A DNA stretch of 64,000 nt, taken from positions 62,001 to 126,000 of the forward strand of contig CAZTPF010000002.1 in assembly GCA_964614655.1 (NCBI GenBank), read 5' to 3'. Source of the DNA: Casp-actino8 sp964614655 (lineage in GTDB: Bacteria; Actinomycetota; Acidimicrobiia; Acidimicrobiales; Ilumatobacteraceae). The translations under genes were made by a program, and so were the position numbers. The notes beneath the pieces are model-generated. The model searched no databases. It saw only the letters and a program-made list of their open reading frames with translations, and was not told the origin of the DNA. Positions 43,785-52,191 of the stretch are shown one piece after another. Position 1 is the stretch's first letter. The number at the start of each line of letters is the position of its first letter.

Positions 43785-44357
43785 ATGACCTCGGACGCCG
43801 GACCCTCCTATCGGCTCCTCCCCCTCGAGGGAATGCGTGCCGCCTGGTCGAGCGACGACGGTCGCGGCACCGAGACGCTGTCACTTCGTTTCGAGAACGA
43901 GGCCTGGACCGCCGAGGGACTGGTCACCGGCGCCGACGTCCAGTACGTGTTCCGGCTCACCGCCACCTGGCAGCTCCAACAGATGCTCCTCTTTCGGGAC
44001 ATGGACGAGCCGGACCTCTGGCTCGCCAACGACGGGAGGGGACGATGGGGCGAGGTCAACGGCGCCGTACGACGCGAACTCGGCGGCTGCGACGACATCG
44101 ACGTGCTGTGCAGTCCGTTCACCCGAACGATGGCGATCCGGCGTCTGCAACTCGACGTCGGTCAATCGACGAACGTCGAGTCGGTCACCGTCGACACCGA
44201 AACTCTTTCCGTGCAACGAGCCCGACTCGAATACACGCGACTCGGATCGCACCAATGGGTGATTCGTCGAGACGACGGGCGGCCGAGCCACGAGTTCGAC
44301 GTCGACGACTTCGGACTCGCCCTCGATATCGACGGGCACTTCCGGCGCACCGCCTGA
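43785..44357 (+). CDS. putative glycolipid-binding protein (DUF1089)
   Basis: A 190-residue soluble protein. The central GGCDDIDVLCSPFTRTMAIRRL and the closing FDVDDFGLALDIDGHF match the putative glycolipid-binding family (DUF1089), where the sequence GCxDxDxxxxPFTNxLPIRRL is typical. No catalytic residues are known. It interrupts the leftward galU-moeA-moaA-moaC group on the opposite strand. ATG start with no evident Shine-Dalgarno; upstream in-frame readings run antisense to moeA. Confidence 0.75.
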   Translation: MTSDAGPSYRLLPLEGMRAAWSSDDGRGTETLSLRFENEAWTAEGLVTGADVQYVFRLTATWQLQQMLLFRDMDEPDLWLANDGRGRWGEVNGAVRRELGGCDDIDVLCSPFTRTMAIRRLQLDVGQSTNVESVTVDTETLSVQRARLEYTRLGSHQWVIRRDDGRPSHEFDVDDFGLALDIDGHFRRTA

Positions 44358-44385
44358 TTCGTCCGCGGCGCGCGTCGCCCGAGAT

Positions 44386-45267
44386 CTAGAGCGACTCGAG
44401 CCAGTCGCGTAGCGGCCCGCCGTGCTCGGGGTGCCGCAGGCCGGCTTCGACGACGGCCTGCATCCAACCGAGCGGATGCCCGATGTCGCGCCGTCCGATG
44501 GTGGAGATCACACCGTAGAGATCGCCGTGAGAGGCCTGGAGTTCGAGCGCGTCGGTGAGCTGGATCTCTCCGCTCGCCCCCGGTGCGACTCGCCTGATCG
44601 CGTCGAACACGTCGGGCGTCAGCGCGTACCGGCCGATGATGACGAGATCGCTCGGTGCATCCGCAACGGCCGGCTTCTCGACCACGTGTCGGAACGGAAT
44701 CGAGTCGATTCCGGCGACGGGCCGCCCGTCACCCGACGGTTCGACGACTCCGTAGCGGAACACTTCGTCGGGCGGCACCCGCTTCAACGCGATCGTCGAG
44801 CGGTCGCTCTCGTCGAGCACTCGGCCCAGATCGACGAGCAACGACGAGTCGGCCATCAGTTCGTCGGGCAACAAGACGAAGAAGGGTGAATCGCCCACGA
44901 GATCGGCGGCGCAACCCACTGCGTGCCCGAGGCCACGAGGGTGATCCTGGATCGCGAACGACACACGAATCGAATCGCCGTATCGACGGAGCGAGTCGGC
45001 GAGTTCGTGACGGCCCTGGCGTTCGAGGGCCTCTTCAACCCAGGGAGCACGTCGGAAATAGTCGGCCACCGCCGGCTTGTCGTCGCTCGTCACGATCACG
45101 ACGTGCTCGACGCCGGCACCGATCGCTTCGTCGACGACCAACTGCAGCGCCGGCAACTCACCGATCGGCAGGAGTTCCTTCGGCACCGATTTGGTGGCCG
45201 GAAGCATCCGCGTCCCCTGACCGGCGGCCGGTATCACCGCGGTGCGGATCGACGATGCACTCGACAC
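44386..45267 (-). CDS. galU: UTP-glucose-1-phosphate uridylyltransferase
   Basis: A 293-residue nucleotidyltransferase. AVIPAAGQGTRMLPATKSVPKE is the nucleotide-binding start; LLPDEL, FRYGVVEP, VEKP and the C-terminal GRRDIGHPLGWMQA are GalU signatures. It makes UDP-glucose for cell-surface and storage polysaccharide; the phosphohexomutase at 27144 could provide glucose-1-phosphate. The GTG start follows TAGGCT by 6 nt, an apparent leaderless promoter overlapping the -10 of the divergent FmdB-like gene. Confidence 0.92.
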   Translation of the reverse strand: MSSASSIRTAVIPAAGQGTRMLPATKSVPKELLPIGELPALQLVVDEAIGAGVEHVVIVTSDDKPAVADYFRRAPWVEEALERQGRHELADSLRRYGDSIRVSFAIQDHPRGLGHAVGCAADLVGDSPFFVLLPDELMADSSLLVDLGRVLDESDRSTIALKRVPPDEVFRYGVVEPSGDGRPVAGIDSIPFRHVVEKPAVADAPSDLVIIGRYALTPDVFDAIRRVAPGASGEIQLTDALELQASHGDLYGVISTIGRRDIGHPLGWMQAVVEAGLRHPEHGGPLRDWLESL

Positions 45268-45273
45268 GAGGTC

Positions 45274-45283
45274 AGCCTAGACT
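45274..45283. promoter_or_regulatory. overlapping back-to-back -10 boxes (galU / FmdB-like)
   Basis: On the minus strand TAGGCT (45274-45279) ends 6 nt before the galU GTG. On the plus strand TAGACT (45278-45283) lies 19 nt before the FmdB-like ATG. The two hexamers share the central TA, so polymerase cannot occupy both at once. Confidence 0.45.
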
Positions 45284-45302
45284 TCGACGCTCGGAGACCC
45301 CC

Positions 45303-45644
45303 ATGCCTACTTACGTGTACAAGTTCCTCGACACTGGCGAGACCATCGAGATCCAGCAGGCTTTCACCGACGACGCTCTCACCGAAGCGCCTCATCCGTC
45401 CGACGGTTCGATGCGCCCGGTCAAAAAGGTGTTCCAACCGGTAGGAGTGACCTTCAAAGGCGGCGGCTTCTACAAGACCGACAGTCGAGGCGGATCGAGC
45501 AGCTCGTCGAGCACGTCGTCGAGCTCCAGCGACTCGACATCGAACGGATCGAGCAGTTCGAGTGGCTCGGGCGATTCGAGCGGCACCGCGAGTAGCACGA
45601 GTACGTCGCCGGCGAGCTCGAGTTCGTCCTCCGGCTCCGACTGA
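45303..45644 (+). CDS. FmdB-family protein lacking zinc-ribbon cysteines, Ser-rich tail
   Basis: A 113-residue protein. Residues 1-60 align with FmdB regulators: MPTYVYKF, IQQAFTDDALTE, VKKVFQPVGVTFKGGGFYKTDSR. The four cysteines that form the usual zinc ribbon are all absent (TGETIE and APHPSDG stand where CxxC pairs are expected). Residues about 62-113 are almost entirely Ser/Gly/Thr, an intrinsically disordered tail. In mycobacteria a Ser-rich FmdB-like protein (Ruc, Rv0991c) encoded beside galU is a redox-regulated chaperone; this copy would lack that switch. ggag precedes the ATG by about 8 nt. Confidence 0.8.
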   Translation: MPTYVYKFLDTGETIEIQQAFTDDALTEAPHPSDGSMRPVKKVFQPVGVTFKGGGFYKTDSRGGSSSSSSTSSSSSDSTSNGSSSSSGSGDSSGTASSTSTSPASSSSSSGSD

Positions 45645-45648
45645 GCCG

Positions 45649-46467
45649 TCAGCGCCAACCGGCCGCCAACACCACGAAGATCAGGATCGCCAGACCGATT
45701 CGATAGACGACGAACGGCGCGAAGGTGCGGGTTCGTACGAGTCGGAGCAGCCCCCAGACGGCCAGCCATCCCGACACCGCCGCCGTGGCCACCCCGACGA
45801 TCATGGGGACGAGTAGTCCGTCAGGCACTCCGTCGGACACCAGGCCGAAAACCTTCACGGCTCCGGCGCCGGCGATGATCGGAAGGCTCATCAGAAACGA
45901 GAGTCGAACCGCGGCTTCGCGCCCGTACCCGAGGGCCAAAGCGGCCGTCATCGTGATTCCCGAGCGCGAGGTTCCGGGATTGAGGGCGAGCACCTGAGCA
46001 CCGCCCACCAACACTGCGTCGCGCAGCGACAACTCTTCGACGGTTCGACCTCCGCGCCTCCGGCGATCGATCCAACCGAGCGCAAGTCCGAAGGCGACGA
46101 GTGAGCATGCGATCACGAACGGCGTGCCGAGCTCGTCGTCGATCCAGGTCTCGAAGAGCGCGCCGACGATCGCCGCCGGAACCGCCGTCAGGACGAGCAG
46201 CCAGGCCAGCCGACCGTCGCGATCGAGCGGTGGTCTCGACAGACCCTTGCGAACGAGGTTGACGACGTCCCGACGGAAATGGAAGACGACGGCGGCCAGG
46301 GTGCCGAGATGCAGAGCGACGTCGAACGCCTTCTTGACACCGGCGTCGTCGAAGTCGTTCCATCCGAAGAGCCACGGGACGATCTGAAGATGTCCGCTCG
46401 ACGAGATCGGCAGGAACTCGGTCAGACCTTGCACGATTCCGAGAACGACCGCGTGCAGGAGGGGCAT
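45649..46467 (-). CDS. uppP: undecaprenyl-diphosphatase (UppP/BacA)
   Basis: A 272-residue membrane protein with about eight helices. The two catalytic segments are GIVQGLTEFLPISSSGHL and LNPGTSRSGITM. It dephosphorylates undecaprenyl pyrophosphate to recycle the lipid carrier of peptidoglycan and other wall polymers, and can confer bacitracin tolerance. Its ATG is 6 nt after the stop of pmbA, so it probably belongs to the tldD-pmbA transcript. Confidence 0.92.
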   Translation of the reverse strand: MPLLHAVVLGIVQGLTEFLPISSSGHLQIVPWLFGWNDFDDAGVKKAFDVALHLGTLAAVVFHFRRDVVNLVRKGLSRPPLDRDGRLAWLLVLTAVPAAIVGALFETWIDDELGTPFVIACSLVAFGLALGWIDRRRRGGRTVEELSLRDAVLVGGAQVLALNPGTSRSGITMTAALALGYGREAAVRLSFLMSLPIIAGAGAVKVFGLVSDGVPDGLLVPMIVGVATAAVSGWLAVWGLLRLVRTRTFAPFVVYRIGLAILIFVVLAAGWR

Positions 46468-46473
46468 ACGAAC

Positions 46474-47832
46474 TCAGGAACCGCTCATCGTGACGTCGCG
46501 GATCACGAGCGAGACACCGGCGGCTCGCATGGGGAGCCACTCGAGATCGCCACCGATCTCGACGATGTCGAGCAGCATGCGCTGCAACGTGGAGGCGATG
46601 GTGAATTCGCGCACCGGTCGACCGAGGGTCCCGTTCTGAATGACGAGTCCGGCGGCCCCCGTACTGAAGTCGCCCGACACTGCGTTGACCCCGGAATGCA
46701 GACCCTGCACTTGTTGCACGAGGATGCCGTCGTCGACACCGGACACGATCTCGGCCTGCGATCTGGTTCCCGGCACCACCTGCAAGGCGAGACATCCGGC
46801 GCCGGGGGAACCGGCGTAGCCGCCTCGCACACCGTTGCCGGTCGGACGCGCACCGAGTCGGCGCGCCGAGTAGGTCGAGTGCACGAATCGATCGAGACGG
46901 CCACCGTCGATCAGAACGTTGCGACGGGCCGCCAGTCCTTCTCCGTCGATGTCGGTTGCGGTGTAGGCGAGCGGATTGGTCGGGTCGTCGACGAGGGTGA
47001 GGAGCGGACTGGCCACCTCGTCGCCCAGACGCTGCGCGAACAGGCTGCGACCGCGCGCCACTGCGTCGCCGCTCAGAGTGCCGCCGATGATGCCGAGGAA
47101 CTGCGCCGTCACGTACGGATCGAGAACGACGGTGACTCGACGCGACTCAGGCTTCGTCGCGCCGAGAAGACGGGTCGCTCGATCGACGGCGTCGTTCGCA
47201 GCGCGGTCGAGATCGAGTTCGTCGACCGTTCGGCCGACGGCGAAACCGAAACCGGTCTGGGTCTCGTCTCCGTCGTCGGCGAGGGTGCCGACGCTCACGT
47301 AGCAGCCGTTCTCGCGGCCGGCGGCCCGGATTCCGGTCGAGGTGGCCACGGCCGCCTCGCCGAAGGAGTCGGCGTAGTTCGCGTCGTCGACTCGGACTCG
47401 GGTGTCGCGGCCGAGGGTGAGACGTTCGAGTTCCTTGGCCAGATCGATCTTGCGAGACGTCGTGGTGAGCTCGAGTTCGGCGTTCCAGAGTTGCTGCGGC
47501 ACGACGTCGACACCGTCGGGTTCGGCGAGCCCGGCCCATTCGTCGACTTCGGCGAAACCCAGGTTGTCGCGGGCTTCGGCGAGAACTTCGCTCACGACGG
47601 CCTCGTCGAGCGTGCCGGCGTAGGAAGTTCCGGTTCGACCGCCGCGAATGACGCGAATGCCGATGCCTTCGCTCTGGGCCGACACGAAGTGCTCGACCTC
47701 CCCTTCGTACACGCGCACTTCGGTTGAGAGCCCACGGCTGACGTAGGCCTCGACTTGCTCTCCGGGTCCGGCCATGGCCACCACCCGCTCGGCGAGCGCG
47801 AGCAACTCGCCGCTGCGATCGACGCTCGTCAT
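46474..47832 (-). CDS. pmbA: TldE/PmbA-family metalloprotease subunit
   Basis: A 452-residue partner of TldD. It shows the shared fold (EAYVSRGLSTEVRVYEGEVE; SEGIGIRVIRGGRTGTSYAG) but lacks the HExxxH zinc site, as expected for the TldE subunit. The TldD/TldE complex degrades unfolded peptides and in some systems removes leader peptides from RiPPs. The ATG overlaps the tldD stop (ATGA), so the two subunits are made together; longer readings into tldD were rejected. Confidence 0.86.
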   Translation of the reverse strand: MTSVDRSGELLALAERVVAMAGPGEQVEAYVSRGLSTEVRVYEGEVEHFVSAQSEGIGIRVIRGGRTGTSYAGTLDEAVVSEVLAEARDNLGFAEVDEWAGLAEPDGVDVVPQQLWNAELELTTTSRKIDLAKELERLTLGRDTRVRVDDANYADSFGEAAVATSTGIRAAGRENGCYVSVGTLADDGDETQTGFGFAVGRTVDELDLDRAANDAVDRATRLLGATKPESRRVTVVLDPYVTAQFLGIIGGTLSGDAVARGRSLFAQRLGDEVASPLLTLVDDPTNPLAYTATDIDGEGLAARRNVLIDGGRLDRFVHSTYSARRLGARPTGNGVRGGYAGSPGAGCLALQVVPGTRSQAEIVSGVDDGILVQQVQGLHSGVNAVSGDFSTGAAGLVIQNGTLGRPVREFTIASTLQRMLLDIVEIGGDLEWLPMRAAGVSLVIRDVTMSGS

Positions 47833-49220
47833 GCCGCCGTGCCACCGATGGTCAACGACGCGACCCGCAGAGTGGGCTGGCCGTCGCCGACTGGCACTCC
47901 CTGTCCGTCCTTGCCGCACGTACCCGGGTTGCCCATGGCGAAGTCGTTGCCGAGACGATCGATGTCGCGCAGAACTTGCGGTCCGTTGCCGATGAGATTG
48001 CCCTCGCGCAGGGGTTCGGTGATCTCGCCGTTCTCGATCATGTAGGCCTCGGTCATTCCGAACACGAAGTCACCGGTCGCAGTGTTGACGCTGCCCCCTC
48101 CGAGGTGGGCCACATAGACGCCGTGCGACGTGTCGCGAATGATGTCGCCCGGATCTTCCTCGCCGTTCAGAACGTACGTGTTGGTCATGCGAACCATCGG
48201 GAGGTCCTTGTAGGACTGCCGGCGACCGTTACCCGACTGCGGACGACCCTCCTTGCGAGCACGGAGGAAGTCCCACATGTAATCGGTGAGGACACCGTCC
48301 TCGATCAGGACGTTGTACTGCGAAGGATGACCCTCGTCGTCGATGGCGATCGCTCCCCATTCGTGAGTCATGGTCCCGTCGTCGACCAGAGTGACGAGCG
48401 GAGATGCGACGAGTTCGCCCACCTTGCCCCGATAGACGCTGGCGCCCTTCGACACCAGATCGGCCTCGAGACCGTGACCGCACGCTTCGTGGAACAACAC
48501 ACCTCCACTACCGGCCTTGATCACGACCGGCAGCGAACCCGACGGAGCCGGGCGAGCCTTCAACTTGGTGAGCGCACGGTGAGCGGCGGTGCGAGCCACT
48601 TCTTCGACCGAGATCTTGTCGAACAACTCGAAGCCCATGGTGTGGCCGACCGAGTCGAATCCGGTTTGCATCCCGGTGTCGCCGTTGGCCACGGCACTCA
48701 CTCGCATGAGCGTTCGCGTCCGCTCGTCGCGTGCGAGCAATCCGTCGCTGTTGGCGATCAAGATGCGAGTGCGCCCGTCGGAGTATCCGGCCGACACCTG
48801 GGCGATCGCCGAACCCGCCGCACGAGCCGCCTCGTCGACGCGGCGCAGGAGTTCGACCTTGGCCGCCTTGCCGACCGTCGACGGATCGAGTTCGACCGGG
48901 CTCACGATCCGAGTCGGACGTTCGACGAGGGCGACCGTCCGGACGCCGGCGTCACCGTGACTGGCCGCTTCGGCAGCCGCCCGTGCCGCGGCCAGAAGAC
49001 CAGATTCGGACAGATCGGCCGTGTGGGCGAAACCGGTGCTCTCGCCGCGGATGACACGGATACCGGCCCCGCGGCTCCGGCCGGTGGACAACTGCTCGAT
49101 TCGACCGTCGTCGAGACCGACCCCGGTCCCCTGCCAGTCGGAAGCGAACACTTCGGCGAACTCTCCGCCGGTACGCAGGGCCGAGGCCAGTACTCGTTCG
49201 AGAACGTCGTCGTCGATCAC
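47829..49220 (-). CDS. tldD: TldD-family zinc metalloprotease subunit
   Basis: A 463-residue TldD. HEACGHGLEADLV holds the HExxxH zinc-binding motif; the C-terminus GTCGKDGQGVPVGDGQPTLRV is highly characteristic and supplies a further ligand region. It is the catalytic half of the heterodimeric TldD/E protease. The GTG start follows TAGGCT (49227-49232) by 6 nt, so it heads a leaderless tldD-pmbA-uppP unit. Confidence 0.9.
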   Translation of the reverse strand: MIDDDVLERVLASALRTGGEFAEVFASDWQGTGVGLDDGRIEQLSTGRSRGAGIRVIRGESTGFAHTADLSESGLLAAARAAAEAASHGDAGVRTVALVERPTRIVSPVELDPSTVGKAAKVELLRRVDEAARAAGSAIAQVSAGYSDGRTRILIANSDGLLARDERTRTLMRVSAVANGDTGMQTGFDSVGHTMGFELFDKISVEEVARTAAHRALTKLKARPAPSGSLPVVIKAGSGGVLFHEACGHGLEADLVSKGASVYRGKVGELVASPLVTLVDDGTMTHEWGAIAIDDEGHPSQYNVLIEDGVLTDYMWDFLRARKEGRPQSGNGRRQSYKDLPMVRMTNTYVLNGEEDPGDIIRDTSHGVYVAHLGGGSVNTATGDFVFGMTEAYMIENGEITEPLREGNLIGNGPQVLRDIDRLGNDFAMGNPGTCGKDGQGVPVGDGQPTLRVASLTIGGTAA

Positions 49221-49226
49221 GGTTCG

Positions 49227-49232
49227 AGCCTA
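49227..49232 (-). promoter_or_regulatory. candidate leaderless -10 (TAGGCT) of tldD
   Basis: On the minus strand TAGGCT ends 6 nt before the tldD GTG; the same hexamer and spacing occur before galU. Confidence 0.5.
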
Positions 49233-49275
49233 GAACGCCGGAACCGGAGCACGCGGGCCGACGAGCGTCGACGCC

Positions 49276-49281
49276 TAGATT
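49276..49281 (+). promoter_or_regulatory. candidate leaderless -10 (TAGATT)
   Basis: TAGATT ends 6 nt before the GTG at 49288; no Shine-Dalgarno is present. Confidence 0.5.
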
Positions 49282-49287
49282 TGATCC

Positions 49288-50232
49288 GTGGACCCGGTGT
49301 CGACGGCCCCTCCCCGCACCCACCGCACCTATTGGTGGAAAGAGACGCTCATCATGGGCGCCTTCTACGTCGTGTACTCCTGGACGCGCAATCAGTTCGG
49401 CTCGGCCGAAATCGCCGCCGACGGAGTCCCCGAACAGGCTTTCAACAACGCCGAGAGGCTCATCCGACTCGAGCGCCTGATCGGCCTCTACCACGAAGAG
49501 ACCGTCCAGGACTGGTTCCTCCCCTACGACTGGTTCATCCGCTTCTGGAACACGTACTACGGAACCGCGCACTTCATCGTCACGCTCGGTGTCTTCTGGA
49601 TCCTCTTCGTGAAACGCCCGAACGTCTTTCCTCAATGGCGCAACACCCTCGCCATCACCACGGCTCTCGCGATCATCGGCTTCTCCTTGTTCCCCGTGAT
49701 GCCGCCACGACTGCTCGATGCACCGTGTCCGGGCCCGAACGGAGGTTTCGGCGGCGCGTGCATCGCGAGTCCGCTTCGGGACACCGGAGCCGACGGAATC
49801 GCCGGCACCGAAGACGACGGCACCTTCGGGTTCGTCGACACCCTGCCCGAGTACGGCGGCGGACTCTGGACCTTCGAGTCCGACACCATGAACTCCATCT
49901 CCAATCAGTACGCGGCGATGCCGAGTCTGCACATCGGATGGGCGAGCTGGTGCGCATTCGCGATGTGGCCGCTCCTTCGTCGACGTTGGACGAAGGCCGC
50001 GGTCCTGTTGTATCCGGCCGCCACGCTCTTTTGCATCGTGGTGACCGGGAACCACTACTGGATCGACGGTGTCGGCGGGCAGGTCGCACTCGGAATCGGC
50101 GCCTTGCTCGGCTGGGGTCTCCACCGCTGGAACCAGAATCGTCTCGACACTCGCCATCGGCGTCATTTCGAGCAGATGTCCACCCGTCACACCGCCGATT
50201 CCGCCGACGTGTCCTCTCCTTCCCAGGGCTAG
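49288..50232 (+). CDS. PAP2-family inositolphosphotransferase-like (Aur1/Ipt1) membrane protein
   Basis: A 314-residue membrane protein with about six helices. AAMPSLHIGWASW and TGNHYWIDGVGG are the two catalytic motifs of the Aur1/Ipt1 branch of PAP2 enzymes, with the phosphoryl-accepting histidines. Members transfer or hydrolyse phospho-head groups of lipids at the outer membrane face. An inserted loop (about residues 145-190) is rich in Gly/Asp. Its TAG stop is reused as the first bases of a -10-like TAGCGT before dxs. Confidence 0.78.
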   Translation: MDPVSTAPPRTHRTYWWKETLIMGAFYVVYSWTRNQFGSAEIAADGVPEQAFNNAERLIRLERLIGLYHEETVQDWFLPYDWFIRFWNTYYGTAHFIVTLGVFWILFVKRPNVFPQWRNTLAITTALAIIGFSLFPVMPPRLLDAPCPGPNGGFGGACIASPLRDTGADGIAGTEDDGTFGFVDTLPEYGGGLWTFESDTMNSISNQYAAMPSLHIGWASWCAFAMWPLLRRRWTKAAVLLYPAATLFCIVVTGNHYWIDGVGGQVALGIGALLGWGLHRWNQNRLDTRHRRHFEQMSTRHTADSADVSSPSQG

Positions 50233-50235
50233 CGT
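50230..50235 (+). promoter_or_regulatory. candidate -10 (TAGCGT) of dxs overlapping the PAP2 stop
   Basis: TAGCGT includes the TAG stop codon of the upstream gene and lies 9 nt before the dxs ATG. Confidence 0.35.
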
Positions 50236-50244
50236 GGCCTTGCC

Positions 50245-52191
50245 ATGCCCCTCGACGACATCCGTGAACCGGCCGATCTTCGTCGCCTCTCGTATCCCGA
50301 ACTCGACGAACTGAGCGGAGAGATCCGCGACTTCATCGTGCGCGCAGTGGCCGACAACGGCGGCCACCTCGGCTCGAACCTCGGCGCCGTCGAACTGACT
50401 CTCGCCCTCCATCGTGTGTTCGAGTCGCCCCGCGACGCGATCCTCTGGGACACCGGGCACCAGTCGTACGTGCACAAGATCGTCACCGGGCGTGCCGACC
50501 GTTTCAACGGTCTGCGTCAGGCCGATGGATTGTCGGGCTATCCGAGCCGTGAGGAGAGCCGCCACGACTACATCGAGAACAGCCACGCGTCCACGGTCCT
50601 GTCGTACGCCTACGGTCTCGCCGTCGCCCGTGACGCCGGACGCAACGATCACCGTCACGTCGTCGCGGTGATCGGTGACGGCTCCATGACGGGAGGCATG
50701 GCCTACGAAGCGCTCAACAACCTCGGGCACAGTCGTCGCCGGGTCATCATCGTTCTGAACGACAACGGCCGCAGCTACGCCCCGACGATCTCGAATCTCA
50801 CGCAGCAGCTCCCCGAGCCCGACGAGGACACGACGTCGACCGAACGTCCCGCTCTCCCCGAGCGCATCACCGAGAAGCTGTCGGTCGGACTCACCAAGAT
50901 CCGCCTGAACCCGGTGTACGTGCAGAGGCAGCGGCGACTCGAAGCCTGGCTGCAGAACCTGCCCGTCGTCGGCCAGCAGGCCGAGAAGGGCATGGAGGCC
51001 GTCAAAGCCGCAGTCCGCGAATTCCTTCAGCCGACCTCGTTCTTCGAGGCGCTCGGTGTTCGCTACGTCGGACCGATCGACGGGCACGACATGCGCGAAC
51101 TCGAGCGAGCCCTCCGCAACGCCGAAGAACTCTCGGCCGAAGGTCCGATCGTCGTGCACGTGGTCACCCAGAAGGGCAAGGGCTACTCGCCGGCCGAGGA
51201 CGACGACGAGAAGCATCTGCACGACGCGCCGGTGTTCGACCCGAACGTCGGGCCGCCCAAAGCTCTGCCGACCGGTTACACCCAGGCCTTCGCCGAAGCG
51301 ATCCTGAAAGAAGCCGAAGCCGATCCGCGCATCGTCGCTCTCACGGCGGCCATGCCTGGGCCCACCGGTCTCATCCCCTTCCAGGATCGGTACCCCGATC
51401 GATTCTTCGACGTGGGCATCGCCGAACAGCACGCCGTGACCGGAGCGGCCGGAATGGCTCTCGGTGGTCTCCGTCCCATCGTCGCCGTCTACTCCACCTT
51501 CCTCAGTCGCGCCTGGGACCAAGTCGTCTACGACGTGGCTCTGCATCGTCTTCCGGTCGTGTTCTGCCTCGATCGAGCCGGCATCACGGGCGACGACGGA
51601 CCGAGTCACCACGGCGTGTACGACATGGCGTTGTTGGCCAAGGTGCCCGGCATGCGCGTCCTGGCACCGTCGAGTGCGCAGGAACTGCAGCAGATGCTCC
51701 ACGACGCCCTCGAACTCGCCGAATCCGGACCGGTCGCCATTCGCTATCCCAAAGGTGCGGCGCGCCAGGTCTCGGCCGACGACGTCGGCTCCGGTCTCGC
51801 CGCCCGACGATTGGCCACCGGTGACGGTGCGGTTGCGTTGTTGGCCGTCGGCAAAATGGTGACGGCGGCCTTGAAAGCCGCCGAGGCCCTCACCGAAGCC
51901 GGAATACCGACGACCGTGTGGGACGTGCGGTCCTGCGCACCCCTCGATCCGACGATGATCGACGACGCCGCCCGCCACGGACTCGTCGTCACGATCGAGG
52001 ACGGGATCGCCGACGGTGGAATCGGGTCGTCGATCGCCGGTCTGATCGCCGATGTCGATCCCACAACGGTGGTGAAGGTCCTCGGAGTCCCCACCAAGTT
52101 CATCCCGCACGCCAAACCCGATCGCATCCTGTCGCAACTCGGACTCGATGCCGATGGCATCGTCGCCACTGTGCGATCGGCTCGGGCGTGA
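50245..52191 (+). CDS. dxs: 1-deoxy-D-xylulose-5-phosphate synthase
   Basis: A 648-residue TPP-dependent enzyme of normal Dxs length. It has GGHLGSNLGAVELT, DTGHQSYVHK, the TPP motif GDGSMTGGMAYEALNN and, in the middle domain, DVGIAEQHAVTGAAGMA with DRAGITGDDGPSHHG. It condenses pyruvate and glyceraldehyde-3-phosphate in the first step of the MEP isoprenoid pathway, which supplies the undecaprenyl carrier and menaquinone tails that other genes here handle. Its stop overlaps the start of the phosphatase gene (GTGA). Confidence 0.93.
   Translation: MPLDDIREPADLRRLSYPELDELSGEIRDFIVRAVADNGGHLGSNLGAVELTLALHRVFESPRDAILWDTGHQSYVHKIVTGRADRFNGLRQADGLSGYPSREESRHDYIENSHASTVLSYAYGLAVARDAGRNDHRHVVAVIGDGSMTGGMAYEALNNLGHSRRRVIIVLNDNGRSYAPTISNLTQQLPEPDEDTTSTERPALPERITEKLSVGLTKIRLNPVYVQRQRRLEAWLQNLPVVGQQAEKGMEAVKAAVREFLQPTSFFEALGVRYVGPIDGHDMRELERALRNAEELSAEGPIVVHVVTQKGKGYSPAEDDDEKHLHDAPVFDPNVGPPKALPTGYTQAFAEAILKEAEADPRIVALTAAMPGPTGLIPFQDRYPDRFFDVGIAEQHAVTGAAGMALGGLRPIVAVYSTFLSRAWDQVVYDVALHRLPVVFCLDRAGITGDDGPSHHGVYDMALLAKVPGMRVLAPSSAQELQQMLHDALELAESGPVAIRYPKGAARQVSADDVGSGLAARRLATGDGAVALLAVGKMVTAALKAAEALTEAGIPTTVWDVRSCAPLDPTMIDDAARHGLVVTIEDGIADGGIGSSIAGLIADVDPTTVVKVLGVPTKFIPHAKPDRILSQLGLDADGIVATVRSARA

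Noticed and set aside
45480..45640. Tandem DNA repeat
   Set aside because: The near-repeats of agc/tcg codons encode the Ser-rich tail of the FmdB-like protein; there is no regular repeat unit beyond codon reuse.
47976..50267. A 763-codon plus-strand open frame
   Set aside because: It is antisense to tldD and out of frame with the PAP2 gene; no family motif is visible.
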